NCBI GenBank assembly: GCA_963789215.1
Contig: CAWBJY010000013.1
Location: forward strand, 62,001 to 126,000
Length of the DNA: 64,000 nucleotides
Direction of reading: 5' to 3'
DNA from: Phormidesmis sp963789215
GTDB lineage: Bacteria; Cyanobacteriota; Cyanobacteriia; Phormidesmidales; Phormidesmidaceae
Below are positions 51,093 through 59,900 of this stretch, in pieces. Position numbers and translations under genes: made by a program. Below the pieces are notes generated by a model. The model saw only the letters and a program-made list of their open reading frames with translations, made no database searches and was not told the origin of the DNA. Position 1 is the stretch's first letter; each line of letters starts with the position of its first letter.

Positions 51093-52310
51093 ATGACTGC
51101 TACCAGCATTGCCCCCACCGAAAAAATGGACGCCTCCAAACGGGGTCTTCCCGTCACCATCATTACGGGCTTTTTGGGCAGCGGCAAAACCACCCTGCTC
51201 AACCACATCCTGACTAATCAAGAAGGACTAAAAACGGCAGTCCTCGTCAACGAGTTTGGCGAAGTCGGTATCGACAACGATCTACTTATCACCACCGGCG
51301 ACGACAACATGGTGGAGCTCAGCAACGGCTGCATCTGCTGCACCATCAACAACGATCTGTTAGAGGCCGTCTACAAAGTCCTAGAGCGTTCAGACAAAAT
51401 CGACTACTTAGTCGTCGAAACCACAGGACTTGCCGATCCCCTTCCAGTCGCGCTGACCTTCTTAGGCACCGAACTACGAGACTTAACCCGACTCGACTCG
51501 ATCGTGACCGTCGTAGACGCCGAAAACTACAGCCTCGATCTGTTCAACTCTCAAGCCGCCTACAACCAGATCGCTTACGGCGACATCATCCTGCTCAACA
51601 AGATGGATGTTGTCGATGAAGCCGACGCCGATTTGCTAGAGGTAAAACTACGCGACATCAAAGCAGATGCTCGCATCCTCCGCACCGATCACTCCAACGT
51701 ACCGCTGCCGCTAATCCTGAGCGTAGGCCTATTCGAGTCAGATAAATACTTCAGTAGCGAAAAGGAGGCCAAACCGCACGATCATCACGATCATGCAGGG
51801 CACGACCACGGCGCTCACGATCATGCAGAGCACGATCACGACGCTCACGATCACGACGCTCATAACCACTCAGAGCACGACCATAGCAGCCACGCAAAAC
51901 AAGAGAGCCATGAGGATCACGCCAACTGCGACCACGATCACGGCCAGTGCGAGCACGATCACGACCACAGCACTCATTCCCATCTAGATATAGACGGCTT
52001 CACCTCTATATCCTTCGACCGCGTTCAACCCATGGCCATTCGCAAGTTTCAGCATTTTCTAGACAACCAGCTACCGGCCTCTGTATTTAGAGCAAAGGGC
52101 ATTCTGTGGTTTGACGAAAGCCCCAAGCGCCATATCTTTCACCTTAGCGGCAAGCGATTCTCGTTAGAAGATGAAGAATGGGGCGATCGCCCTAAAAAGA
52201 GCCAGCTAGTACTCATCGGTCAAAACTTAGACGAAGACACGTTGCGCCAGCAGATTGAAAGCTGCTTTTGCGTTGAGTCCAAAGCGCGAGGCAAAGGCTT
52301 CGGCAAATAG
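51093..52310 (+). CDS. CobW/G3E-type GTPase with histidine-rich loop
   Basis: 405 residues. The GTPase domain has GFLGSGKTTLLNHIL at about residues 26-40 (Walker A), SNGCICCTI near 76 (the CxCC metal-binding motif of zinc and cobalt chaperones), ETTGLADP near 110 and NKMD near 170. Between the two domains (about 228-297) there is a stretch with 26 histidines arranged as HDH and HNH repeats, made in part from a 15-bp tandem duplication. The CobW C-terminal domain follows (ASVFRAKGILWFDESPKRHIFHLSGKRF). It is probably a metal chaperone, most likely zinc. The stop is in a triple 14-bp repeat. Confidence 0.93.
   Translation: MTATSIAPTEKMDASKRGLPVTIITGFLGSGKTTLLNHILTNQEGLKTAVLVNEFGEVGIDNDLLITTGDDNMVELSNGCICCTINNDLLEAVYKVLERSDKIDYLVVETTGLADPLPVALTFLGTELRDLTRLDSIVTVVDAENYSLDLFNSQAAYNQIAYGDIILLNKMDVVDEADADLLEVKLRDIKADARILRTDHSNVPLPLILSVGLFESDKYFSSEKEAKPHDHHDHAGHDHGAHDHAEHDHDAHDHDAHNHSEHDHSSHAKQESHEDHANCDHDHGQCEHDHDHSTHSHLDIDGFTSISFDRVQPMAIRKFQHFLDNQLPASVFRAKGILWFDESPKRHIFHLSGKRFSLEDEEWGDRPKKSQLVLIGQNLDEDTLRQQIESCFCVESKARGKGFGK
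51831..51860. repeat. 15-bp in-frame tandem duplication in the His-rich region
   Basis: CACGATCACGACGCT occurs twice in a row and encodes a repeated HDHDA unit in the metal-chaperone GTPase. Confidence 0.95.
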
Positions 52311-52337
52311 GCTTCGGCAAATAGGCTTCGGCAAATA
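52296..52337. repeat. Three 14-bp perfect tandem repeats across a stop codon
   Basis: GGCTTCGGCAAATA at 52296-52309, 52310-52323 and 52324-52337. The TAG stop of the GTPase (52308-52310) spans the first junction, and further stops lie at the next junctions. Confidence 0.97.
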
Positions 52338-52351
52338 AACGTCAGCAGGCT

Positions 52352-52388
52352 GCCGCTACCTGCGGTTCACACTCCAAAAGGTAGCGGC
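52352..52388 (+). terminator. 9-bp stem-loop downstream of the GTPase gene
   Basis: GCCGCTACC (52352-52360) pairs perfectly with GGTAGCGGC (52380-52388), followed by CTCCTCTATTTTC. It lies 41 bases after the stop and reads as a weak intrinsic terminator for the plus strand. Confidence 0.55.
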
Positions 52389-52451
52389 CTCCTCTATTTT
52401 CATAACTTACCAACTGCGGGTCAGCACGCCAAATAGCTGAACGAGAAGGCG

Positions 52452-52610
52452 ATGCACATGGTGCTAGTCGCTAACAGTGGCTCCTGCGCGAAAGTTCTAT
52501 TGCACGATATTTTGTTGGCGTCAAGCATAGGCCACGCAATGTCACTAAGTGTTACTATATCCTTATTATTTATTAATCTTGTTAGGTTGCGAGAAAACCG
52601 AAAGGACTAA
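52452..52610 (+). CDS. Possible small protein, 52 residues
   Basis: An ATG at 52452 opens a 52-residue frame. It ends in a hydrophobic helix (AMSLSVTISLLFINLV) and a basic tail (RLRENRKD), which resembles small single-span membrane proteins. The ribosome site is poor (GAAGG only two bases before ATG). I do not recognise a family, and chance is a fair alternative. Confidence 0.2.
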   Translation: MHMVLVANSGSCAKVLLHDILLASSIGHAMSLSVTISLLFINLVRLRENRKD

Positions 52611-52674
52611 TAGAAATTACTCCTGTAAGTTGAAGAAACGTTAAGCCGTTTTTGCGAAACTCGTGTTCCTTTAT

Positions 52675-53487
52675 ATGTCACTCAAAAAGCATTCTCTTAA
52701 AACCTTGGGACAGCCGCTCCCTATGAGACTTATCCCAACCGACCACGGTATGGCAGCTCAGCAGGTCGTATTCTGCGACTTCGACGGCCCCATCGTGAAT
52801 GTTTCCGAGCGCTACTATCAAACCTACCGCCAGGGCCTGACGACGATAAGCCAGCAAGTCCAGTACGAGTCTGGAGCGGAGCTAAATCTTCAACCCCTTT
52901 CCAAGCAGCGGTTTTGGGATATGAAGCAGAACCGAGTTGCCGACATTGAAATTGCCACTCGCTCGGGTTTACCAGAAGCGCACTTTCCAGCCTTCATGCA
53001 TCAGGTAGAGCGACTCGTTAATCATCCAAGTCTGCTTCAGTGGGACAGCATTCAGCCATCAGCCCGCACAGCCCTAGAATATCTTCAGCAGTACAATCTG
53101 CGCGTTGTTTTAGTTACGCTACGCCATCCCAGACAAGTCAACGACTTTTTGCAAGCACAAGCACTCTCTCATCTCATCGCTGAGGTATACGGAGCCGAAG
53201 ATGTAAATGCAGCCCAGGCAAACCGGGCCGAGCAAAAATGCGAGCTTTTAGAGCGCGCGATCGCCCAACAAAAAGATCAGGGGCATCGCACTACCAACAG
53301 CTGGATGATTGGCGATACCGAAGCAGACATCACAGCAGGCAAAACCTTCGGCATCTCCACCGCCGCTCTATCATGCGGTATCCGCAGCCAAGACTACCTG
53401 CACAGCCTCTCTCCCGATAAACTCTACAGCTCGCTACTCGCCGCAGCCCATAAGATCGCCAGCACAACAGCCCTTCAGGCTGCATAG
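52675..53487 (+). CDS. HAD-family hydrolase
   Basis: About 270 residues from the ATG at 52675 (GTG at 52663 and ATG at 52750 are alternatives). The HAD nucleophile motif is VVFCDFDGPIVNVSERYY (DxD near residue 36). VLVTLRH near 145 is motif II, and SWMIGDTEADITAGKTFGIST near 212 is motif IV. The C1 cap is helical. It is a phosphatase-type HAD with an unknown substrate. Convergent with mreD, seven bases apart. Confidence 0.88.
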   Translation: MSLKKHSLKTLGQPLPMRLIPTDHGMAAQQVVFCDFDGPIVNVSERYYQTYRQGLTTISQQVQYESGAELNLQPLSKQRFWDMKQNRVADIEIATRSGLPEAHFPAFMHQVERLVNHPSLLQWDSIQPSARTALEYLQQYNLRVVLVTLRHPRQVNDFLQAQALSHLIAEVYGAEDVNAAQANRAEQKCELLERAIAQQKDQGHRTTNSWMIGDTEADITAGKTFGISTAALSCGIRSQDYLHSLSPDKLYSSLLAAAHKIASTTALQAA

Positions 53488-53494
53488 TATAAGC

Positions 53495-54067
53495 TCAGCT
53501 CTCGCTGACTCTCAACTTTTCCCACCAGCGCTTGAGCGGATAGTACAGCACAGGTGCCCACAAACTGCTTAGAATTGCCGAGCTCAGAGACACGCGCTGA
53601 TGGTACTGCCAGATAGCCCCTAAGCTAACGTACAGCGAATCATCAGCGAATAGATGATGGGCCGTTAGCTGAGCCGCCATCGCTGTTTCAGTAACAATCG
53701 CTAACCCAAAAACCACCAGCGCCACTGAGATTAGATCCTCTTGTAGGAAACGGCGTTGATGCAGACGAGCGGTGATAAAACCTGCGATCGCCAGCCCAAA
53801 TGCGTGACTCGGAAAAGGCGCAGTCAGCCCATCTTGCAAAAAGCCCAGCACCACACCCGCCATCGCCCCCTCAAAAGGCGAACGGCTAATGCTCCAGGCC
53901 ACCACCCAAATCAGCAGCCAGTTTGGCCCCACGCCCAAAATATCCATACCGGGCAGTCGCGTCGGCAGAATCAGCAAACAAAACAGCACAGATACCACAA
54001 TCACAACCCAGTTCCATACCTGAAGCTTGTTGCCTTTCTTGGAGCGCCGAGATCTAAAAGAAGCCAT
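53495..54067 (-). CDS. mreD: Rod shape-determining protein MreD
   Basis: 190 residues with five or six membrane helices (VVIVVSVLFCLLILP; LLIWVVAWSISRSPFEGAMAGVVLGFLQDGLTAPFPSHAFGL). The LQDGL-type motif within the third helix region is typical of MreD. It acts with MreB and MreC in cell-wall elongation. It is the last gene of mreB-mreC-mreD on this strand, 71 bases after mreC. ATG start. Confidence 0.85.
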   Translation of the reverse strand: MASFRSRRSKKGNKLQVWNWVVIVVSVLFCLLILPTRLPGMDILGVGPNWLLIWVVAWSISRSPFEGAMAGVVLGFLQDGLTAPFPSHAFGLAIAGFITARLHQRRFLQEDLISVALVVFGLAIVTETAMAAQLTAHHLFADDSLYVSLGAIWQYHQRVSLSSAILSSLWAPVLYYPLKRWWEKLRVSES

Positions 54068-54138
54068 AGGATCGAAGCTATCAGGCCATTAGGCCAGTCA
54101 ATAAGCAATTAGAAATCAGCAAATAGAAAAACGTCAGC

Positions 54139-54933
54139 TTATGGATTATCATCGGTGACAATTTTTGCAGGCGCTGCGTCCACATCTAACTTTGGCGTAT
54201 AAGGGTGAATAGTCACCCACTCTAAGTTACTCATCGGCACCGAAAGCTGAACAATCGCCTTGGGCGCAGGGCTATTGCTCATATCTACCGACGCCACCCG
54301 ACCCACCGGAATATCTTGAGGAAATAAACGGCTAAAAGAAGAGGTCACTACCACATCACCGGCTTTTACAACCGGCGCTTTCTCAAAAAACTGCATGGAC
54401 GCCTGACTGTCCGTTTCGCCCTGAATATAGCCAGTAGAGCGACTGCTACTCACCTTAACGCCAATCTGACTGGTCGGATCGGTCACTAACAAAATGCGAG
54501 CGGTATTCGGCGTTACTTCAATCACCCGGCCTACTAACCCACCTGGGCCAGTCGCAACATCTCCCTTCTTCACATTGTTTGAAGTGCCCTTATTAACCGT
54601 AATATGCTGCCACCAATGGTCAGCGCTACGGCCAATTACAGCGGCCAGCGTCGTTGTCTCCAGCTTGCTGTTCTTGTCATAATCGATTAGCTCACGCAGC
54701 TTCTGGTTTTGATTCTCTAGCTCAATCACGCGCTCTTGTAGCTCTAGCACATAGGCTGTCTCCAACCGCTGCTCAGTCACTTCCGACGGCTGGAAAGGCC
54801 GCGACACCAGCTGATAAGCTTCTAAAACCAATGCTCCATTGGTCTGACGAATGCCCAAAGCTGTCCCGACGGCTAGAAAAACTAACCCGGCTTTAAGCGC
54901 ATTCCTATCCCACCATCGTCTTAGAGCAAACAT
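54139..54933 (-). CDS. mreC: Cell shape-determining protein MreC
   Basis: 264 residues. A short cytoplasmic N-terminus and one membrane segment (AGLVFLAVGTALGI) precede a coiled coil (about residues 55-90: ETAYVLELQERVIELENQNQKLREL). Two periplasmic beta barrels follow, with VIGRSADHWWQHITVNKG and GLVGRVIEVTPNTARILLVTDPTSQIGV as in the family. It bridges MreB and the peptidoglycan enzymes outside the membrane. Confidence 0.93.
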   Translation of the reverse strand: MFALRRWWDRNALKAGLVFLAVGTALGIRQTNGALVLEAYQLVSRPFQPSEVTEQRLETAYVLELQERVIELENQNQKLRELIDYDKNSKLETTTLAAVIGRSADHWWQHITVNKGTSNNVKKGDVATGPGGLVGRVIEVTPNTARILLVTDPTSQIGVKVSSSRSTGYIQGETDSQASMQFFEKAPVVKAGDVVVTSSFSRLFPQDIPVGRVASVDMSNSPAPKAIVQLSVPMSNLEWVTIHPYTPKLDVDAAPAKIVTDDNP

Positions 54934-55039
54934 TCAATATTCTGCGTACATCAAGGGTAGACACCTCTGAGGCACAGACCCACCGTAGGGGAAGGTCTTG
55001 TGCCTCAGATAGCTAAACATAGCTAGGCATCGTTTAAGG

Positions 55040-56083
55040 CTATAAACCGCGAGACTGAGCGCTAAATACTCGCTCCATTTGCGCGAAGTTCTCCAGCACT
55101 CGTCCAGTGCCCAAAACCACGCAGCTTAGCGGGTCAGCGGCCACATGAACCACGATACCGGTTTCGTGAGAAATCAGCGTATCTAGTCCTTTTAGCAACG
55201 CGCCACCGCCCGCTAGCATAATGCCTCGGTCGATAATATCAGCCGCTAGCTCAGGCGGCGTATTTTCCAACGTTCTTTTAACAGCTTCTACAATCACCGA
55301 CAGCGGCTCAGCCATGCTCTCTCGAATCTCAGGACTCTTCACCGTCACGGTTCTAGGCAAACCCGAAAGCATATGCACACCGCGCACTTCTAGCGAAATC
55401 TCATCATCGTCAGGGCTAGGATAAGCAGAGCTGATTTTGACCTTAATTTCTTCGGCGGTGCGATCGCCAATCTCCAGGTTATTCACCTTCTTCATATAGC
55501 TCTTAATCGCGTCCGTTAGCTCATCGCCCGCCACCCGCACCGACTCGCTCAGCACCGTACCTTGCAAGCTCAGCACCGCCACCTCAGTCGTCCCGCCGCC
55601 AATATCCACAATCATATTGCCCGTCGGCTCATCCACCGGCAAACCCGCCCCAATCGCCGCCGCCACCGGCTCATCAATCAGATACACCATCCGCGCCCCC
55701 GCCTGAATCGCCGCGTCCATCACCGCCCGGCGCTCCACGCCCGTCACCCCACTCGGGATCCCGATCACCACCTTCGGCGACACCAGCGATTTATTCTCAT
55801 GCACCCGCCGAATAAAATGCTTCAGCATAATTTCAGCGATGTCAAAGTCAGCAATCACGCCATCTCTCAGCGGGCGAATTGCCTTAATATTGCCAGGCGT
55901 TCGCCCCAGCATCTTCTTCGCCTCCTCGCCTACTGCCACCGCCTCGCCCGTCGTCTCATCAATCGCCACGACCGAAGGCTCTTGCAGCACCACGCCCCGA
56001 CCAGAAACGTAAACTAAGGTATTGGCAGTACCCAAATCGATACCCATGTCGCGCGAAAGAGATAAGCGGTTGAAGAAAGCCAC
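55040..56083 (-). CDS. mreB: Rod shape-determining protein MreB
   Basis: 347-residue actin homologue that forms filaments under the membrane and guides wall synthesis. The phosphate-1 loop is MGIDLGTANTLVYV near residue 14. The IPSGVTGVERRAV region lies near 110, and the phosphate-2 loop is MIVDIGGGTTEVAVLS near 158. The adenosine motif GIMLAGGGALL is near 285. The start is GTG. It is the first gene of the mreBCD set; mreC starts 106 bases after its stop. Confidence 0.97.
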   Translation of the reverse strand: MAFFNRLSLSRDMGIDLGTANTLVYVSGRGVVLQEPSVVAIDETTGEAVAVGEEAKKMLGRTPGNIKAIRPLRDGVIADFDIAEIMLKHFIRRVHENKSLVSPKVVIGIPSGVTGVERRAVMDAAIQAGARMVYLIDEPVAAAIGAGLPVDEPTGNMIVDIGGGTTEVAVLSLQGTVLSESVRVAGDELTDAIKSYMKKVNNLEIGDRTAEEIKVKISSAYPSPDDDEISLEVRGVHMLSGLPRTVTVKSPEIRESMAEPLSVIVEAVKRTLENTPPELAADIIDRGIMLAGGGALLKGLDTLISHETGIVVHVAADPLSCVVLGTGRVLENFAQMERVFSAQSRGL

Positions 56084-56465
56084 AAGCTAGGAGTCCGTAT
56101 TAGGTAAGGCGAGCGTAATTATAACGAGCAGTTTGACGATTCGAATGGATTTTATTACGTTTCCCATCAAGCCGTCTAGTCAGCTGTTCCACAATAGTCG
56201 AATAATCTATGACCACCCGAGCCGAATTTAGTGCCTGCTACCGGCTATTCAATCCGAAAAGCCGCCGGTCATCAGCAGAACCTTTGTACTCGTAATCAGG
56301 TAAGATTCGCTACTATATTGAAATGTCTGTACTTATTAGATTGTACAGAGACAGGGGTTGCTTTTCCGTGAAGTATGGTGGCTTCTTAGTTATCTACAGA
56401 AACGGCTAGATAAAACGGCCAAAGGCGGATCGGGCAACGAATTAAATCAAGGAATCTGTATTGAT
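56084..56465. other. Divergent intergenic region, mreB and ssb
   Basis: 382 bases between divergent genes. TACTATATTG at 56311-56320 could be an ssb -10 region, and a 6-bp inverted repeat lies at 56327-56348. The open frame that reaches upstream of ssb (to 56358) adds 36 residues unlike SSB and is not called. No RNA gene is recognised. Confidence 0.5.
56327..56348. promoter_or_regulatory. CTGTAC-N10-GTACAG dyad upstream of ssb
   Basis: CTGTAC (56327-56332) and GTACAG (56343-56348) are perfect inverted arms around TTATTAGATT, 118 bases before the ssb ATG and just after a TACTATATTG box. The GTAC half-sites recall cyanobacterial LexA boxes, but the spacing is longer than the published form, so LexA control is only a guess. 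Confidence 0.4.
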
Positions 56466-56825
56466 ATGAGCGTGAACATCGTCACCTTAGTAGGTCGGGT
56501 CGGTAGAGACCCCGAAGTCCGTTATTTTGAATCTGGCAACGTGCTAGCCAAATGCGGCCTAGCCGTCAACCGACGTACTAAAAACAGCGACCAGCCCGAC
56601 TGGTTCAATCTAGAAATTTGGGGCAAAACCGCCGAAGTCGCCGCTAACTATGTCCGCAAGGGCAGCCTCATCGGCATCACCGGCTCCGTCTACCTCAATA
56701 GCTGGCAAGACCGGGCCACTGGCGCAATGCGAACCAGCCCCGTCATCAAAGTAGACAAGCTAGACCTGCTCGGCTCCAAGCGAGACAACGATGCCCCAAT
56801 GGCCTACGGCAACGACGAATTTTAG
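56466..56825 (+). CDS. ssb: Single-stranded DNA-binding protein
   Basis: 119 residues from the ATG at 56466, forming one OB fold: MSVNIVTLVGRVGRDPEVRYFESGNVLAKCGLAVNRR, WFNLEIWGKTAEVAANYVRKGSLIGITGSVYL. It lacks a long Gly/Pro tail and the DDIPF-type tip, though it ends GNDEF. It protects single-stranded DNA in replication and repair. Convergent with mfd. Confidence 0.93.
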   Translation: MSVNIVTLVGRVGRDPEVRYFESGNVLAKCGLAVNRRTKNSDQPDWFNLEIWGKTAEVAANYVRKGSLIGITGSVYLNSWQDRATGAMRTSPVIKVDKLDLLGSKRDNDAPMAYGNDEF

Positions 56826-56853
56826 GCAGCGTATCCCTTTACTGCCTGTAGAT

Positions 56854-56894
56854 TCATTGCAATGAGCCAAGCATCACCGACTCATTGCAATGAG
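56854..56894. repeat. Two copies of a perfect palindrome between convergent genes
   Basis: TCATTGCAATGA stands at 56854-56865 and again at 56882-56893, where the palindrome extends to 14 bp (CTCATTGCAATGAG). Because each copy is self-complementary, both can also pair with each other. They lie between the ssb and mfd stops. Confidence 0.85.
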
Positions 56895-56956
56895 TCTTCT
56901 GTTGGTCAGCAGCACAAGCTCTGCTAGCCAAAGACATCTTAGAAGCAGAAAAACCT

Positions 56957-59900
56957 CTAAACCAAGCTTCCCGCCAACGCAGGCTCGTTCAGCGCGCTCT
57001 GCATCTGTCCTAGCCAATCAATTAAGTTCTCCACCTGCTTATCCGGCTTCATCACCCCTAGCCCTCGCACCGTCACCTTCCCCGGCGCATATACAAACCG
57101 CGACTGCAAATGACTCGGCAGCTTCTCCTTCAGTAAGTTCCATGCCGGTTTCTCCATCGGCGTCTCCAGCAATATATGCTGCTGGCCTTCTAGCTTAATC
57201 CGCGAAAACCCCAGCGGCTTCGCAATCTGCTTCAGCTCTAGCACTTTCACTAACTGGCCTACCGCTGTCGGCAGCGTTCCGTAGCGATCGTTTAAGTCGG
57301 CCACAATTTCCATTAGCTCGCGCCGGCTATCAGACGAAACTAAGCTGCGATAAACCGTCATCTTCTGGTCAATATCCGGAATATAATCCGCCGGAATAAA
57401 CGCCGTCACCTTCAGATCCACCTGCGTTTCGTCCACCTGCGGAATCTCTTGCCCGCGAATTTCTGCAATCGACTCCTCCAGCATGTCCATATATAAATCG
57501 AAGCCAATCACTTCCATCTGTCCAGACTGCTGAGCGCCTAGCAAATTACCAATGCCGCGAATCTCCATATCGCGCATCGCCAACTGATAGCCAGAACCGA
57601 GCTGAGTAAATTCTTGAATGGCCCGCAGCCGCTTTCGAGCTTTGTCCGACAGCTTATTCTGATTGGGAAATAGCAGCCACGCATGGGCCTGAATGCCCGA
57701 TCGCCCCACCCGACCCCGAAGCTGATAGAGCTGAGAAAGACCAAACTTATGGGCGTCTTCAATAATGATCGTGTTCACCCGCGGAATGTCTAGCCCAGAT
57801 TCAATGATGGTCGTACAAACCATCAAGTCGGCCTCGCCGCTACCAAACGTAAGCATCGTCGCTTCGAGTTCGCCTTCGGGCATTTGTCCATGCGCGATCG
57901 CCAATCTAATCCCCGGCACCGCCTCCCGAATCCGTCCTGCAATCTCTTCGATCCCATCGACTCGAGGCACCACATAAAAAATCTGCCCGCCCCGATCTAG
58001 CTCCTGCCGAATCGCCGAACGCACCTTCTCCAGATCGAAGGGCGACAGATGCGTCTTAATTGGGCGACGAGACGGCGGCGGCGTTGTAATCAGGCTCATC
58101 TCTCGTACGCCAGAGAGCGCCATGTAAAGCGTTCGTGGAATCGGCGTTGCACTTAGCGTCAAAACGTCTACTTGAGCCTTCATCGCCTTAATCTTTTCTT
58201 TCTGATTGACGCCAAAACGCTGCTCTTCATCTACGACCAGTAGACCTAGGTCTTTAAACTTCACTGTTTTGCCAAGCAACTGGTGTGTTCCGACCACCAC
58301 ATCTAGTTCGCCGGAGAGCAAACGCTGCATAATGTCCTTGCGTTCCTTTGCCGAGCGGAAGCGATTGAGCAAACCGATCTGAATAGGATAAGGCGCAAAG
58401 CGTTCTTTCAGCGTGTGATAGTGCTGCTGAGTCAAAATCGTCGTCGGTGCGAGCAGCGCCACCTGCTTTCCTGCCGTCACCGCCTTAAAAATAGCCCGCA
58501 GCGCCACTTCCGTCTTACCAAAGCCCACGTCGCCACAGACCAAGCGATCCATCGGGCGATCGCTCTCCATATCCCGCTTCACATCCTGCGTCGCCTTCAG
58601 CTGATCCGGCGTCGGGTCATACGGGAACGAGTCCTCTAGCTCCTGCTGCCACGGCATATCCAACGGATAGACAAATCCCTGCATCTGCGCCCGCTTTGCA
58701 TACAGCTTCAGCAAATCGACCGCCACTTTCTGAATCGCTTTACGAGCCTTGCCCTTGGTTTTCTCCCAAGTTTTGCCCGTCATTTTATTGAGCTGCGGCT
58801 TCTGCTCCACCGAAGTTCGATAGCGAGACAGCGCCCCCATTTGGTCAACGGCTACGCGCAGCAGTCCATCAGCGTACTGAATCACCAGATACTCACGGGT
58901 CTCGTTATCTACCGTCAGACTGTCTAACCGCAGGAACTGACCCACGCCGTGATTGCGATGAACAACATAGTCATTAGGCCGTAGCTTATTGGGATCGACT
59001 TGTTTAGAAGCTGCGCGACGACGCTTGCGAACATAGCTAGGTGTCGCGAGCGTATGCTGACCAAAAAACTCGCGATCGGTGACCACCACGATGCGAAAAG
59101 TCGGCAGAATAAATCCTTCTAACTCAGCCAAACCGGAATATTTAACGGCAATCGGAATGCGCTGATTCTGAAGCTTGTCTATTGCCGGATAATCCTTGGG
59201 GTTAGGAATAAACTGAGCCGGACAGTCGTGCTCTTGCAGAAGAGAGACCGAGCGAGAAGGCTGAGCAGATATCAGCCAGGGGTAGAACTTGCGATCGCGT
59301 TCTTCCTGCAAAATCTCAGCCAGCTTCCCAAACTGATGCGGCAAAGTCGGCACCGGACGGCTCGACAAATTCAGCCCCACGCCGTCTTCCGCAATCTCAG
59401 ACAGCTCAATCTTTTGAAAAACGCTCAGTTCTTCGAGCGCTTCCGAAAACGGTCTGTGAATCTTAGGCAGTCCTTGCAAAGGCCCAGAAGAAGGCAAGGT
59501 GACCTCATCAGACTGCGCCAGCAGCTCGCTAGTTTCTTTCCAATGGTCCTCTACATTCTCCAACCAGCGCCCCGCATGAGCCAAACACTGCGCCGGTTCG
59601 TCCAGCACAACCACCGTATCTTCGGGCAAATAATCTAGCAAAGACGCAGGCTGATCGAACGCGAGTCCCATGAACCGGCGAACGCCCTCAACCTGATTGT
59701 TCGTAGCAAAACTTTCCTGACCTTCCGGCGGCAATAGATCTTCTAGCAGTCCTTTTTTAGCCAGCACTTCCGAAATAATCGGGTTGTAATCGGTCGTTGT
59801 CAGCAGCAGCGTGTCTATTTTGTCGAGCGATCGCTGATTCGCCGGATCAAACTCTCTCAGCCGCTCCAGCTCATCCCCAAACAATTCCAGCCGCACCGGC

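Larger units (their letters stand above)
52311..52662. other. Intergenic region after the CobW-type GTPase
   Basis: 352 bases. It contains the tail of the triple repeat, a hairpin at 52352-52388, and a small open frame of 52 codons at 52452-52610 that is described separately. No RNA gene is recognised. Confidence 0.5.

Noticed and set aside
49565..51208. A longer frame for cysS, up to 51208
   Set aside because: The extra 65 residues lie antisense to the start of the CobW-type GTPase and have no CysRS similarity. The ATG at 51013 gives the usual length.
56358..56465. Upstream extension of ssb
   Set aside because: The 36 added residues do not resemble SSB, and the ATG at 56466 begins the OB fold exactly.
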